Assembly: GCA_030544185.1 (NCBI GenBank)
Contig: JAUNRO010000052.1
Coordinates: 1 to 9,699, forward strand
Direction: 5' to 3'
Source: Propionibacteriaceae bacterium
GTDB lineage: Bacteria > Actinomycetota > Actinomycetes > Propionibacteriales > Propionibacteriaceae
Length of the DNA: 9,699 nt
Part shown: positions 1-5,949 of the stretch, in pieces
Numbering within the stretch: the first letter of the stretch is position 1
Layout: each line of letters starts with the position of its first letter
The notes under the pieces: model-generated
What the model was told of the DNA's origin: nothing
Databases searched by the model: none
The model's input: only the letters and a program-made list of their open reading frames with translations
Position numbers and translations under genes: made by a program

Positions 1-48
1 ATGCTCTGGGCCGACGGAAAACTCGAGAACCCGGAGCGATGGCTGTGA
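1..48 (+). CDS. 3' end of a truncated plus-strand gene, possibly M23 peptidase
   Basis: The first frame is open from the window edge to a TGA at 46-48 and encodes the tail LWADGKLENPERWL. The gene body lies outside the window, so only the last 15 codons can be read, and the in-frame ATG at base 1 need not be a start. The tail resembles the end of M23 (LytM-like) peptidases, where the last catalytic histidine motif is followed by a strand of the kind 'W-x-D/N-G-x-x-x-P-x-x-W/F-L'. M23 genes are also common near xerC in actinobacteria. The convergent arrangement with xerC, 50 bp apart, fits. Both the existence of the gene and the family are inferences from 15 residues. The sequence left of the window would settle it. 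Confidence 0.35.
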   Translation: MLWADGKLENPERWL

Positions 49-65
49 AGACCCTGCCGGAGCGA

Positions 66-80
66 CGGGCGCGGTGCCCG
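66..80. terminator. Weak hairpin between convergent genes
   Basis: A perfect 5-bp stem CGGGC/GCCCG with a 5-base loop lies in the short gap between the gene ending at 48 and the end of xerC at 99. There is no T tract on either side. It could slow transcription from both directions, but the stem is short for an intrinsic terminator and such stems arise easily in GC-rich DNA. Confidence 0.2.
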
Positions 81-98
81 CACTCGCGCGTTCGCGGG

Positions 99-1040
99 TC
101 AGGCCCGTGGGTGAGCCTGCTCGAACGCGGCCCGCAATCGGTCGTTCGTCACGTGCGTATAGATCTGGGTCGTCGCCAACGACGCGTGACCGAGCATCTC
201 CTGGACGCTGCGCAGATCGGCCCCACCCTCCAACAGGTGGGTGGCCATCGCGTGGCGCAGGCCGTGCGGGCCCAGATCAGGCGCGCCGGGGACCGCCGCG
301 AGCGCCCGATGAACGATCCGCCGGACGACCCGGGGGTTGATCCGCCCACCGCGTTCACCCAGGAAGACCGCTGTCCCCGACTCGTCGGTGGTCAGCTCGG
401 TGCGCTGAGCGAGCCAATCGTCGAGCGCGCGCCAGGCGGGCGCCCCCATCGGGACGGCCCGCTCCTTGTTGCCCTTGCCGATGACGCGGAGCACACGGCG
501 CTCGGCGTCGAGGTCACCCAGGTCGAGCCCGCACAGCTCGGACACCCGCACCCCGGCGGCATAGAGGACTTCGAGCAGCGCGGCGTCGCGCGCACCGACC
601 GGACCGGGTTCCTCCGCCGCACGAGTGATCATGGCGCGCAGCAGTGTCTCCGCTTCGGCCTGGCTGAGCGTGACGGGCAGGCGGCGCGGGAGCTTGGGCG
701 AGCGCAGGCCCAGGGCCGGATCGGCGGGCAGCCGCTCGGTGCGGTGGCACCAGGCGAAGAACACCCGTGCGGTTGCGGCCCGCCGTTGGAGGGTCGTGCG
801 CTCGGCGCCCAGGGTGCCCTGGTGGGCGAGCCAACTCCGCAGATCCCGACGCTCGACGGCGGTCAGATCCTGGTGACCGAGCCGGTGCAGGTGGGCGAAG
901 AGATGGGTGAGATCGCCGGCATAGGCCCGGACGGTGTGCTCGGACAAGTGCCGCTCGCGCTCGAGGTGGGCCACATAGTCCCCACGGACGGCGACCAGGG
1001 CCGCCGGCAGGTCAGCCGCGTGGTCGTCGGTCTCACTCAT
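99..1040 (-). CDS. xerC: Tyrosine recombinase XerC
   Basis: This 313-residue site-specific tyrosine recombinase is expected to act with XerD at the chromosomal dif site to resolve chromosome dimers at division. An N-terminal SAM-like core-binding domain (about residues 15-105) precedes the C-terminal catalytic domain (about 120-310). The full catalytic set is visible: Arg165 in GVRVSELCGL, Lys189 in GKGNKER, His259 and Arg262 in HGLRH, His285 in LGHAS, and the nucleophile Tyr294 in IYTHV. The length matches XerC (about 300 residues). The ATG at 1040 is chosen because the N-terminus aligns with the usual family start. The frame stays open far upstream (to about 1445), but that part runs over the intergenic repeat and antisense to def. 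XerC rather than XerD is an assignment by overall resemblance. It is divergent from def. Confidence 0.9.
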   Translation of the reverse strand: MSETDDHAADLPAALVAVRGDYVAHLERERHLSEHTVRAYAGDLTHLFAHLHRLGHQDLTAVERRDLRSWLAHQGTLGAERTTLQRRAATARVFFAWCHRTERLPADPALGLRSPKLPRRLPVTLSQAEAETLLRAMITRAAEEPGPVGARDAALLEVLYAAGVRVSELCGLDLGDLDAERRVLRVIGKGNKERAVPMGAPAWRALDDWLAQRTELTTDESGTAVFLGERGGRINPRVVRRIVHRALAAVPGAPDLGPHGLRHAMATHLLEGGADLRSVQEMLGHASLATTQIYTHVTNDRLRAAFEQAHPRA

Positions 1041-1046
1041 CACCCC

Positions 1047-1052
1047 AGTCTG
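1047..1052 (-). promoter_or_regulatory. Possible leaderless -10 element for xerC
   Basis: On the minus strand CAGACT sits exactly six bases before the xerC ATG (1040). This is the same geometry as the TANNNT elements of several other genes in the window, but the first base is C instead of T. No convincing -35 element is visible. If used, transcription would start at or next to the ATG. It lies between the tandem repeat and the start codon. Confidence 0.3.
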
Positions 1053-1068
1053 CGACGTCCCGTGCCCG

Positions 1069-1180
1069 AGGCGCGCACCGGCGCGCCGGCTTCCCACCCG
1101 AGGCGCGCACCGCCACATCCCTTTCTGCCAAGGCGCGCACCGACGCACCCCCTTCCACCCAAGGGGCGCCGCGGCGCACC
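1069..1180. repeat. Degenerate ~31-bp tandem repeat in xerC/def spacer
   Basis: The 12-mer AGGCGCGCACCG occurs exactly three times, at 1069-1080, 1101-1112 and 1131-1142. A degenerate fourth copy (AGGGGCGCC then GCGCACC) starts at 1162. The copy-to-copy distances are 32, 30 and 31 bp. The linkers share a pyrimidine-rich stretch of the type CTTCCCACCC just before the next core. Spacing is close to three helical turns, so all cores would face the same side of the DNA. Distances are not all multiples of three, so this is not a protein-level repeat. Function is unknown: an operator array for the divergent xerC and def genes, or a strain-variable minisatellite, are both possible. Confidence 0.75.
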
Positions 1181-1240
1181 AAGGTCGGCGTAGCGTGATC
1201 ACGGTGTCCGCGAGTGTCGGACCGCCCGGGCGCACATCGG

Positions 1241-1246
1241 TACTAT
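1241..1246 (+). promoter_or_regulatory. Candidate -10 element of def
   Basis: TACTAT matches the TANNNT -10 pattern and lies 35 bases upstream of the def ATG. Transcription would begin near 1253 and leave a leader of about 29 bases that contains the Shine-Dalgarno sequence GAGGA (1271-1275), six bases before the ATG. No strong -35 is seen. Among the candidate promoters here, this one would give a normal leader with a ribosome binding site. Confidence 0.45.
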
Positions 1247-1281
1247 GCCCAGCGACCAGCAGCCTGACCCGAGGACTACGC

Positions 1282-1887
1282 ATGACCGCTCCGGAGACCA
1301 CTCCCCTCGCCGACCTGACCGATGGGGGCGCGGTGCGCCCGATCACCCGCTGGGGGACGCCGGTCATGCACGCGAAGACCCGGCCGGTGACCGGCTTCGG
1401 CAGTGACGAGCTGCGGACGCTGGTGCGGGACATGTTCGCGACCATGGAGGCCGCCTCCGGCGTGGGCCTGGCGGCGACGCAGGTCGGTGTGGACCTCGCG
1501 GTGTTCGTCTATGCCTGCCCCGATGGCGATGAGGTCCGCCAGATCGGAGTCGTCTGCAATCCGGTCGTCACCCTGCCCGAGGGCAAGGATCGGCGACTCG
1601 AGTCGACCGACGAGGGTTGCCTCTCGCTGCCCGGTGGCTATCAGCCGCTGGCCCGCCCCGACAAGGCCACCTGCACGGGGCAGGATTTCGACGGCAACGA
1701 GATCACGATCGAGGGCACGGGCCTGTTGTCGCGTTGCCTCCAGCACGAGACCGACCATCTGAACGGCACCGTGTTCGGTGACCGACTCTCGTCGCGCTCC
1801 CGCAAGAAGCTCTATGCCCAACACGAGGAACTCGCCGAGCGCTACCTCGACGACTGGCCGATCTCGCCCAAGCAGCCTGCGACCTGA
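1282..1887 (+). CDS. def: Peptide deformylase
   Basis: This 201-residue metalloenzyme removes the formyl group from the N-terminal methionine of nascent proteins at the ribosome exit. All three family motifs are intact: GVGLAATQ (60-67), EGCLS (111-115) and QHETDH (154-159). Cys113, His155 and His159 are the metal ligands and Glu156 is the catalytic base. The C-terminal extension (about 165-201) is charged and helical, as in actinobacterial enzymes. The ATG at 1282 is preferred over the in-frame ATG at 1195 because GAGGA at 1271-1275 is well spaced and because the upstream extension would run through promoter-like DNA with no family resemblance. It is a single gene between divergent xerC and a convergent RNA methyltransferase. 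Confidence 0.95.
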   Translation: MTAPETTPLADLTDGGAVRPITRWGTPVMHAKTRPVTGFGSDELRTLVRDMFATMEAASGVGLAATQVGVDLAVFVYACPDGDEVRQIGVVCNPVVTLPEGKDRRLESTDEGCLSLPGGYQPLARPDKATCTGQDFDGNEITIEGTGLLSRCLQHETDHLNGTVFGDRLSSRSRKKLYAQHEELAERYLDDWPISPKQPAT

Positions 1888-1933
1888 CCGCCCGGCCCGC
1901 TGGGCGATGCCACGGCCATGATCATTCCGCCGT

Positions 1934-1948
1934 TGCGGTCTCACCGCA
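1934..1948. terminator. Hairpin between def and the RNA methyltransferase gene
   Basis: TGCGGT-CTC-ACCGCA forms a perfect 6-bp stem with a 3-base loop. It lies 46 bases after the def stop and overlaps the stop codon of the convergent methyltransferase gene (1941-1943). A smaller GCCC/GGGC stem lies at 1895-1905. Neither is followed by a T tract. It is a candidate for bidirectional transcription ending but weak by intrinsic-terminator rules. Confidence 0.25.
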
Positions 1949-2744
1949 GGACATAACAGGCCACTGCGGCGGCCGCGGCGACGTTGAGGGAATCGATCCC
2001 GGCACACATCGGGATGACCGCGACCTCATCGGCTTCGTCGATCCATTCCGCGGACAGCCCGTCACCTTCGGTCCCGAGCAGGATCGCGACCTTCTCGTCC
2101 GCCGCCAGTGACTCCGCCACCTCATCGAGCGTCCGGGCTCCGGACGCCAGGGCCAGGGCCACCACCCGATAGCCCGCCGCGCGCAACGCGCCCACGGCAC
2201 CGGACCAGTCCTCGAACCGTGCCCAGGGCAGGGAGAAGACTGCGCCCATGGCGACCTTGATCGATCGGCGATACAGGGGGTCGGCAGCCCGCGGTGCCAG
2301 CAGTGCCCCGTCCCAGCCGAGCCCCGCCGCACACCGCAGGATCGCGCCGACGTTGGTGTGGTCGACAATGTCCTCCAGCACCACCAGCCGACGCAATCCC
2401 AGCAGGTCGGCGACCCGGTGCCGCGTCTCCCGGTGCAACGATGCCAGCGCCCCACGGTGCACGTGGAATCCCGTCACCTGCTCGGCGAGCGCCGCACTCA
2501 CGACATACACCGGCACCCCAGGGTGGGCCGTCAGCACGTCCGACAGCGACCCCAACCACCGCTCGGCCAACAGGAATGACCGCGGTCGAAACCCCGCCTC
2601 GATCGCGCGCCGGATGACCTTCTCTCCCTCAGCGATGAACAGGCCCTCGGCGGATTCCAGATGTCGCCTCAGCGAGACATCGCGCAGGCGGACATAGTCC
2701 GCGAGCCTCGGATCGCCCGCGTCGGTGATCTCGACGCGTGTCAC
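1941..2744 (-). CDS. SpoU/TrmH-family RNA 2'-O-methyltransferase
   Basis: This 267-residue SPOUT methyltransferase should transfer a methyl group from S-adenosylmethionine to a ribose 2'-hydroxyl in rRNA or tRNA. An N-terminal substrate-binding domain (about 10-105, with FIAEGEKVIRRA at 36-47) precedes the knotted catalytic domain. The three SpoU motifs are clear: NVGAILR (131-137) with its conserved Asn and Arg, LLGTEGDGLS (222-231), and IPMCAGIDSLNVAAA (244-258). The target nucleotide cannot be read from the sequence, so no symbol is given. The start is a GTG at 2742-2744 whose last two bases are shared with the TGA of the upstream ABC ATPase gene (GTGA overlap), which indicates an operon and probable translational coupling. 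It converges on def, 53 bp away. Confidence 0.9.
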   Translation of the reverse strand: MTRVEITDAGDPRLADYVRLRDVSLRRHLESAEGLFIAEGEKVIRRAIEAGFRPRSFLLAERWLGSLSDVLTAHPGVPVYVVSAALAEQVTGFHVHRGALASLHRETRHRVADLLGLRRLVVLEDIVDHTNVGAILRCAAGLGWDGALLAPRAADPLYRRSIKVAMGAVFSLPWARFEDWSGAVGALRAAGYRVVALALASGARTLDEVAESLAADEKVAILLGTEGDGLSAEWIDEADEVAVIPMCAGIDSLNVAAAAAVACYVLR

Positions 2745-3523
2745 ACTGCCCGGACTGTCCAGCGGCCCTCGTGCTGCGTGAGCTCCAGCGCCAGGTCGAA
2801 GGTCTCCGACATCAACTCGTCGGTGAGCGTGTCCGCCAGCGGCCCGGCGGCGACGACCGTCCCCTGCTTCAACAGCAACGCGTGCGTGATCCCGAGGGGG
2901 ATCTCCTCCACGTGGTGGGTGACCAGGACGCTGGCGGGGGCATAGGGGTCCTCCGCGAGCTCCGACAACGTCGCCACGAGTGACTCCCGGCCAGCCACGT
3001 CCAGCCCGGCCGCGGGCTCGTCGAGCAGCAGCATCTCGGGGTCGGTCATCAGCGCTCGCGCGATCTGCACCCGCTTGCGCTCACCCTCGGACAGCGTGCC
3101 GAACGTCCGGTCGGCCAAGTGGTCGACGTGCAGCTGCACCAACAGCTCGTCGGCACGCTCCTGGTCCATATCGTCGTACTGCTCGTTCCAGCGCCCCGTC
3201 ACCGCATAGGCCGCCGTGACGACCACATCACGCACCCGCTCCCCGCGCGGGATCCGGTCGGCGAACGCTGCTGAGGTGACGCCGATGCGCGGCCGCAGCT
3301 CGAACACATCGACCTTCCCGAGCCGCTCGCCGAGCAGTTCCGCGGTCCCCGAGGAGGGATGCATGTGCCCGGAGATGATCTGCATGAGTGTTGTCTTGCC
3401 CGCACCATTGGGGCCGATGATGACCCAGCGGTCCTCCTCATCCACCTGCCAGGTGATGCGGTCGAGCAGGGTCGCCCCGTTGCGCACGAGGGAGACGTCG
3501 ACAAGATCCACGACTGCGGCCAT
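2741..3523 (-). CDS. Orphan ABC transporter-type ATPase (COG1119/ModF-like)
   Basis: This 260-residue single-domain ATP-binding protein has Walker A GPNGAGKTT (37-45), a variant signature LSEGE (144-148), Walker B MLLLDEP (164-170), D-loop AAGLD (171-175) and switch His203 in VTHH. The Q-loop region (IGVTSAAF, 80-87) lacks the usual glutamine. Together with the aromatic Trp33 just before the P-loop this recalls the COG1119 group (ModF/PhrA, YlmA), whose partners are poorly known. No permease or substrate-binding gene is adjacent, and the next gene is an RNA methyltransferase overlapping by GTGA. It could serve a membrane partner encoded elsewhere or have a non-transport role; this is unresolved. 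The ATG at 3523 follows a TAGGTT -10 element by six bases. Confidence 0.85.
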   Translation of the reverse strand: MAAVVDLVDVSLVRNGATLLDRITWQVDEEDRWVIIGPNGAGKTTLMQIISGHMHPSSGTAELLGERLGKVDVFELRPRIGVTSAAFADRIPRGERVRDVVVTAAYAVTGRWNEQYDDMDQERADELLVQLHVDHLADRTFGTLSEGERKRVQIARALMTDPEMLLLDEPAAGLDVAGRESLVATLSELAEDPYAPASVLVTHHVEEIPLGITHALLLKQGTVVAAGPLADTLTDELMSETFDLALELTQHEGRWTVRAV

Positions 3524-3529
3524 GGCGCA

Positions 3530-3535
3530 AACCTA
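3530..3535 (-). promoter_or_regulatory. Leaderless -10 element of ABC ATPase/methyltransferase unit
   Basis: On the minus strand TAGGTT lies six bases before the ATG at 3523, so transcription would start at about the A of the ATG. A GGTAGG run in the same place could be mistaken for a Shine-Dalgarno sequence, but the TANNNT spacing matches the other leaderless candidates here. No clear -35 is visible. Confidence 0.5.
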
Positions 3536-3597
3536 CCAACCGCATCCCGTTCCCTTCGCTGATGGCGCACGTGTCCCGCCCACGTACGCCGCGGAAG

Positions 3598-3603
3598 TAC
3601 CGT
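3598..3603 (+). promoter_or_regulatory. Leaderless -10 element of the hypothetical gene
   Basis: TACCGT ends six bases before the GTG at 3610 and places the start of transcription at the start codon. This supports the GTG over the in-frame ATG at 3562, which would leave only 38 bp for two divergent promoters. Confidence 0.45.
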
Positions 3604-3609
3604 GGTCGG

Positions 3610-4326
3610 GTGCACCTGTCCGCCGCGATCGCCCTGACCGCCAATCTGAACGCCGCTCGGCACACGACGCTCAGCCCCGAGGTCGCGGCCCGGGCGGTCG
3701 TCGGCGACCACGCCGCGCACCATGTGGTTGACCACCACGGCCTGCTCGGCCTCGACCCGTTGTCGGCCAGCGAGCTCGATGCGGCGATCGCGGCCGCCCT
3801 GCTGCTGGTGGACTCGGACTGGCTGCTCGCGATCCCGCGTCCTGGCCGGCTGGCACCGCTGGCCGGCCCGCCCGATCTCACGTCCCACGCCCTCGAGGCC
3901 GGTGCCGCTGTTGTCCCGGCACGCAGCGGCCCCGCGTGGATCCCGCACGCGGTCGGTCCCGCGATCCAGTGGTTGATCCTGCCGGCCCGCGCACCCCAGC
4001 TCACCCCGGATCCGGCCGAAGCCGATCGGCTGCTCCGCCAACTCGTCGTCCGGGCGGGGCGCAGCCTCGCCGATCTCCCCCTCGGCACCACCGAGCGCCC
4101 GGAGATCGACCCGCCCCCGGCACTGCCTCCGGCGTACGGCCAGCGCTCCCAGCAGGCCCTCGCCCGCGCCTGGCAGCTGAGCCACGCGCTCAAGGCGGCG
4201 CTCGCCGACGACGGCGACACGCTGCACCTGCACGCGATCGAGGCGCGCCGCCGGACGCTCAGCGAGCTCCGCGATGCCGCGGACCAAGCCCTCTGCGCCG
4301 CCGTCAGCTGGACGGGTGCGGACTGA
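3610..4326 (+). CDS. Hypothetical protein, divergent from ABC ATPase
   Basis: I do not recognise this 238-residue protein. It has no signal peptide or membrane helix. The N-terminal part is alanine-rich and probably helical, with a histidine cluster at about 34-43 (DHAAHHVVDHHG) reminiscent of metal binding but with no known motif. A central part (about 70-130) has short hydrophobic strands (WLLAIPRPG, WLILPARAP) that suggest a small alpha/beta fold. A proline-rich linker (about 163-175) leads to a C-terminal helical segment (about 176-232) with an alternating charged pattern that could be a coiled coil or helical hairpin. The GTG at 3610 is chosen for its TACCGT element; the ATG at 3562 would add 16 residues. 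Codon use and third-position GC look native. It ends 11 bp from the convergent fabI. Confidence 0.75.
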   Translation: MHLSAAIALTANLNAARHTTLSPEVAARAVVGDHAAHHVVDHHGLLGLDPLSASELDAAIAAALLLVDSDWLLAIPRPGRLAPLAGPPDLTSHALEAGAAVVPARSGPAWIPHAVGPAIQWLILPARAPQLTPDPAEADRLLRQLVVRAGRSLADLPLGTTERPEIDPPPALPPAYGQRSQQALARAWQLSHALKAALADDGDTLHLHAIEARRRTLSELRDAADQALCAAVSWTGAD

Positions 4327-4337
4327 TCCGCAGTGGC

Positions 4338-5111
4338 TCAGGCGCCCACGGCGTGCAGCCCGCCATCGACGTGGACGATCTCACCGGTGGTTGCGGGGAA
4401 GAAGTCGCTCAGGAGCGCGACCACGGCCTTGGCCGTCGGCCCATTGTCCTTGGCATCCCAGCCGAGGGGGGCGCGCTGGCCCCATACGTCGTTGAAGGCC
4501 TCCGCTCCCGGGATCGCCTTCTTGGCGATCGTCTCCAGGGGGCCTGCGGCGACGAGGTTGGACCGGATCCCCTCCGGCCCGAGATAGCGCGCGAGATAGC
4601 GGCTGGTCGATTCGAGTGCGGCTTTGGCGACGCCCATCCAGTCGTACGCCGGCCAGGCGACCGTCGCGTCGAACGTGAGACCCACGACCGAGCCACCCTC
4701 GGTCATCAGCGGCTTGCAGGCCATGGCGAGGGAGACCAGGGAGTATGCCGAGATGCGCACCGCCGCGTCGACATCCGCACCCGGGGCCTCGAGGAACTTG
4801 CCGCCCATAGAGGTCGCGGCGTTGGCGAACGCGATCGAATGGACAACGCCGTCGACGCGGTCCATCCCGACCTCGCGAAGCCGATCGGCGAGGGTGGTGA
4901 GGTGGTCGGCCTCGGAGACATCGAGCTCCAGCAACGGCGGCACCGGCTCGAGCTTCTGGATCACCCGGTTGGACAGCCGCATCGCTCGGCCGAAATTGGA
5001 CACCACGACCTTGGCGCCCTCTGCCTGCGCGATGCGCGCGACCTCATAGGCGATCGAGGTGTTGTGGGTGAGCCCGGTGACGAGCACGTTCTTGCCGTCG
5101 AGAATTCCCAT
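4338..5111 (-). CDS. fabI: Enoyl-[acyl-carrier-protein] reductase (NADH)
   Basis: This 257-residue enzyme reduces trans-2-enoyl-ACP with NADH, the last step of each type II fatty-acid elongation round. It belongs to the divergent short-chain dehydrogenase group that includes InhA. The altered glycine-rich NAD loop TGLTHNTSIA (12-21), LDV (63-65), HSIAF (91-95), and the catalytic Tyr156 and Lys163 (Y-x6-K) are all present, with Phe147 at the place of InhA Phe149. The stretch between GP (190-191) and APLGW (214-218) is about 10 residues shorter than I recall for InhA, so the substrate-binding loop is of the short E. coli FabI type. This suggests ordinary chain lengths rather than mycolate precursors. 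It lies 26 bp downstream of fabG, like mabA-inhA, but no ferrochelatase gene follows. Confidence 0.95.
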   Translation of the reverse strand: MGILDGKNVLVTGLTHNTSIAYEVARIAQAEGAKVVVSNFGRAMRLSNRVIQKLEPVPPLLELDVSEADHLTTLADRLREVGMDRVDGVVHSIAFANAATSMGGKFLEAPGADVDAAVRISAYSLVSLAMACKPLMTEGGSVVGLTFDATVAWPAYDWMGVAKAALESTSRYLARYLGPEGIRSNLVAAGPLETIAKKAIPGAEAFNDVWGQRAPLGWDAKDNGPTAKAVVALLSDFFPATTGEIVHVDGGLHAVGA

Positions 5112-5137
5112 GGCTGCGTCTTTCTGGAGAGTCGGAA

Positions 5138-5863
5138 TCAGTGGCCCATGCCGAGGCCGCCGTCGACCGGGATGACCGCACCGGAGATATAGCCGGCGCC
5201 GTCGGAGGCCAGGAATTCCACTGTCGCGGCGATATCGGCGACTTGACCGAGCCGGCCCAGCGGGATCTGGCCCCGATAGGCCTTGACCTGGTCCTCGGGC
5301 AACACCGCGGTCATGTCAGTCTCGATGAAGCCGGGGGCGATCACGTTCGCGGTCACGTTGCGCGAGCCGAGTTCGCGGGCGATCGAGCGGGCCATGCCGA
5401 CCAGACCGGACTTCGACGCCGCATAGTTCACCTGGCCGGCCGAGCCCAGGAGGCCGACGACGGAGGAGATGAAGATGATCCGGCCGAACCGGGCGCGCAT
5501 CATCGCGCGGGCGGCTCGCCGCGCGACCCAGAAGCTGCCGGTGAGATTCGTCTCGATGACCTTGTCCCAGTCCTCGTCGGAGACCCGGACCATCAGGTTG
5601 TCGGCGGTGACGCCGGCGTTGGCGACCAGCACCTCGATCGCGCCGTGGGCGTCCTCGACCGTCTTGAACGCGGCGTCGACCTGGTCGGCATCGGTGACAT
5701 CGCACTGCACCCCGAGGACCCCGTCGGGGACGTCCCCGCTGCGATAGGTCGCGGCCACGTGGTGGCCCGCGGCGGCGAGATGCGCGGCGATGGCGCGCCC
5801 GATGCCCTTGCTGCCACCGGTGACGAGGACGGAGCGCGCGGGGGACGCGGCGGAGTCAGTCAT
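5138..5863 (-). CDS. fabG: 3-oxoacyl-[acyl-carrier-protein] reductase
   Basis: This 241-residue short-chain dehydrogenase reduces 3-oxoacyl-ACP to 3-hydroxyacyl-ACP with NADPH in type II fatty-acid synthesis. The cofactor loop TGGSKGIG (15-22), NAG (82-84), and the tetrad Asn106, Ser134, Tyr147 and Lys151 (YAASK) are all present. The PG motif at 177-178 and the C-terminal VDGGLGMGH agree with FabG/MabA. The ATG at 5863 is preferred to the in-frame start at 5884, because it matches the family N-terminus and is preceded by AGGGTGG (a possible ribosome site) or by CAGGGT six bases upstream (a possible leaderless -10). It heads the fabG-fabI operon and diverges from the DUF3099 gene. Confidence 0.95.
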   Translation of the reverse strand: MTDSAASPARSVLVTGGSKGIGRAIAAHLAAAGHHVAATYRSGDVPDGVLGVQCDVTDADQVDAAFKTVEDAHGAIEVLVANAGVTADNLMVRVSDEDWDKVIETNLTGSFWVARRAARAMMRARFGRIIFISSVVGLLGSAGQVNYAASKSGLVGMARSIARELGSRNVTANVIAPGFIETDMTAVLPEDQVKAYRGQIPLGRLGQVADIAATVEFLASDGAGYISGAVIPVDGGLGMGH

Positions 5864-5869
5864 GGGGCC

Positions 5870-5875
5870 ACCCTG
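5870..5875 (-). promoter_or_regulatory. Possible leaderless -10 element of fabG
   Basis: On the minus strand CAGGGT lies six bases before the fabG ATG, with the same spacing as the TANNNT elements of other genes but a C in the first position. The same bases also form an AGGGTGG purine run that could act as a Shine-Dalgarno sequence, so the reading is ambiguous. Confidence 0.3.
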
Positions 5876-5937
5876 CCACAACACCCCCGCGTGGCGCGCG
5901 CCTCGGGCGCGGCAGCCGGAACGGAGATCGCGAGGCG

Positions 5938-5943
5938 TATGGT
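5938..5943 (+). promoter_or_regulatory. Leaderless -10 element of the DUF3099 gene
   Basis: TATGGT lies six bases before the ATG at 5950. It is followed by TTGACAG, which closely resembles the start region of the SURF1 gene promoter. The TTGACA at 5943-5948 is not followed by a -10 element at the right distance, so it is not read as a -35. Confidence 0.5.
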
Positions 5944-5949
5944 TGACAG

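Noticed and set aside
1069..1180. CRISPR array or dif site at the tandem repeat
   Set aside because: The exact core is only 12 bp, the linkers are short and similar to each other, and there are no cas genes. The units also lack the two 11-bp Xer-arm layout with an AT-rich centre that is typical of dif.
39..1193. Long plus-strand reading frame over xerC
   Set aside because: It is antisense to a complete XerC with all catalytic residues, and the product is low-complexity Arg/Pro/Gly-rich without a recognisable domain.
1041..1445. N-terminal extension of XerC by up to 135 residues
   Set aside because: The frame is open only because GC-rich DNA has few stops. It runs over the tandem repeat, the def promoter and antisense to def, and the extension is unlike any recombinase domain. 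Start placed at 1040.
3562..3609. ATG at 3562 as start of the hypothetical gene
   Set aside because: It would leave only 38 bp between divergent starts, lacks a ribosome site, and adds a basic stretch that covers the TACCGT element. GTG at 3610 is favoured, though not proven.
3936..5192. Long plus-strand frame across the hypothetical gene and fabI
   Set aside because: It overlaps the end of one gene and is antisense to fabI. Its translation is charged and low in complexity, a typical shadow in GC-rich DNA.
5943..5948. Perfect -35 hexamer TTGACA in the DUF3099 start region
   Set aside because: There is no -10-like sequence 16-18 bases downstream, and it lies between a good TATGGT element and the ATG, so it is more likely part of the initiation region.
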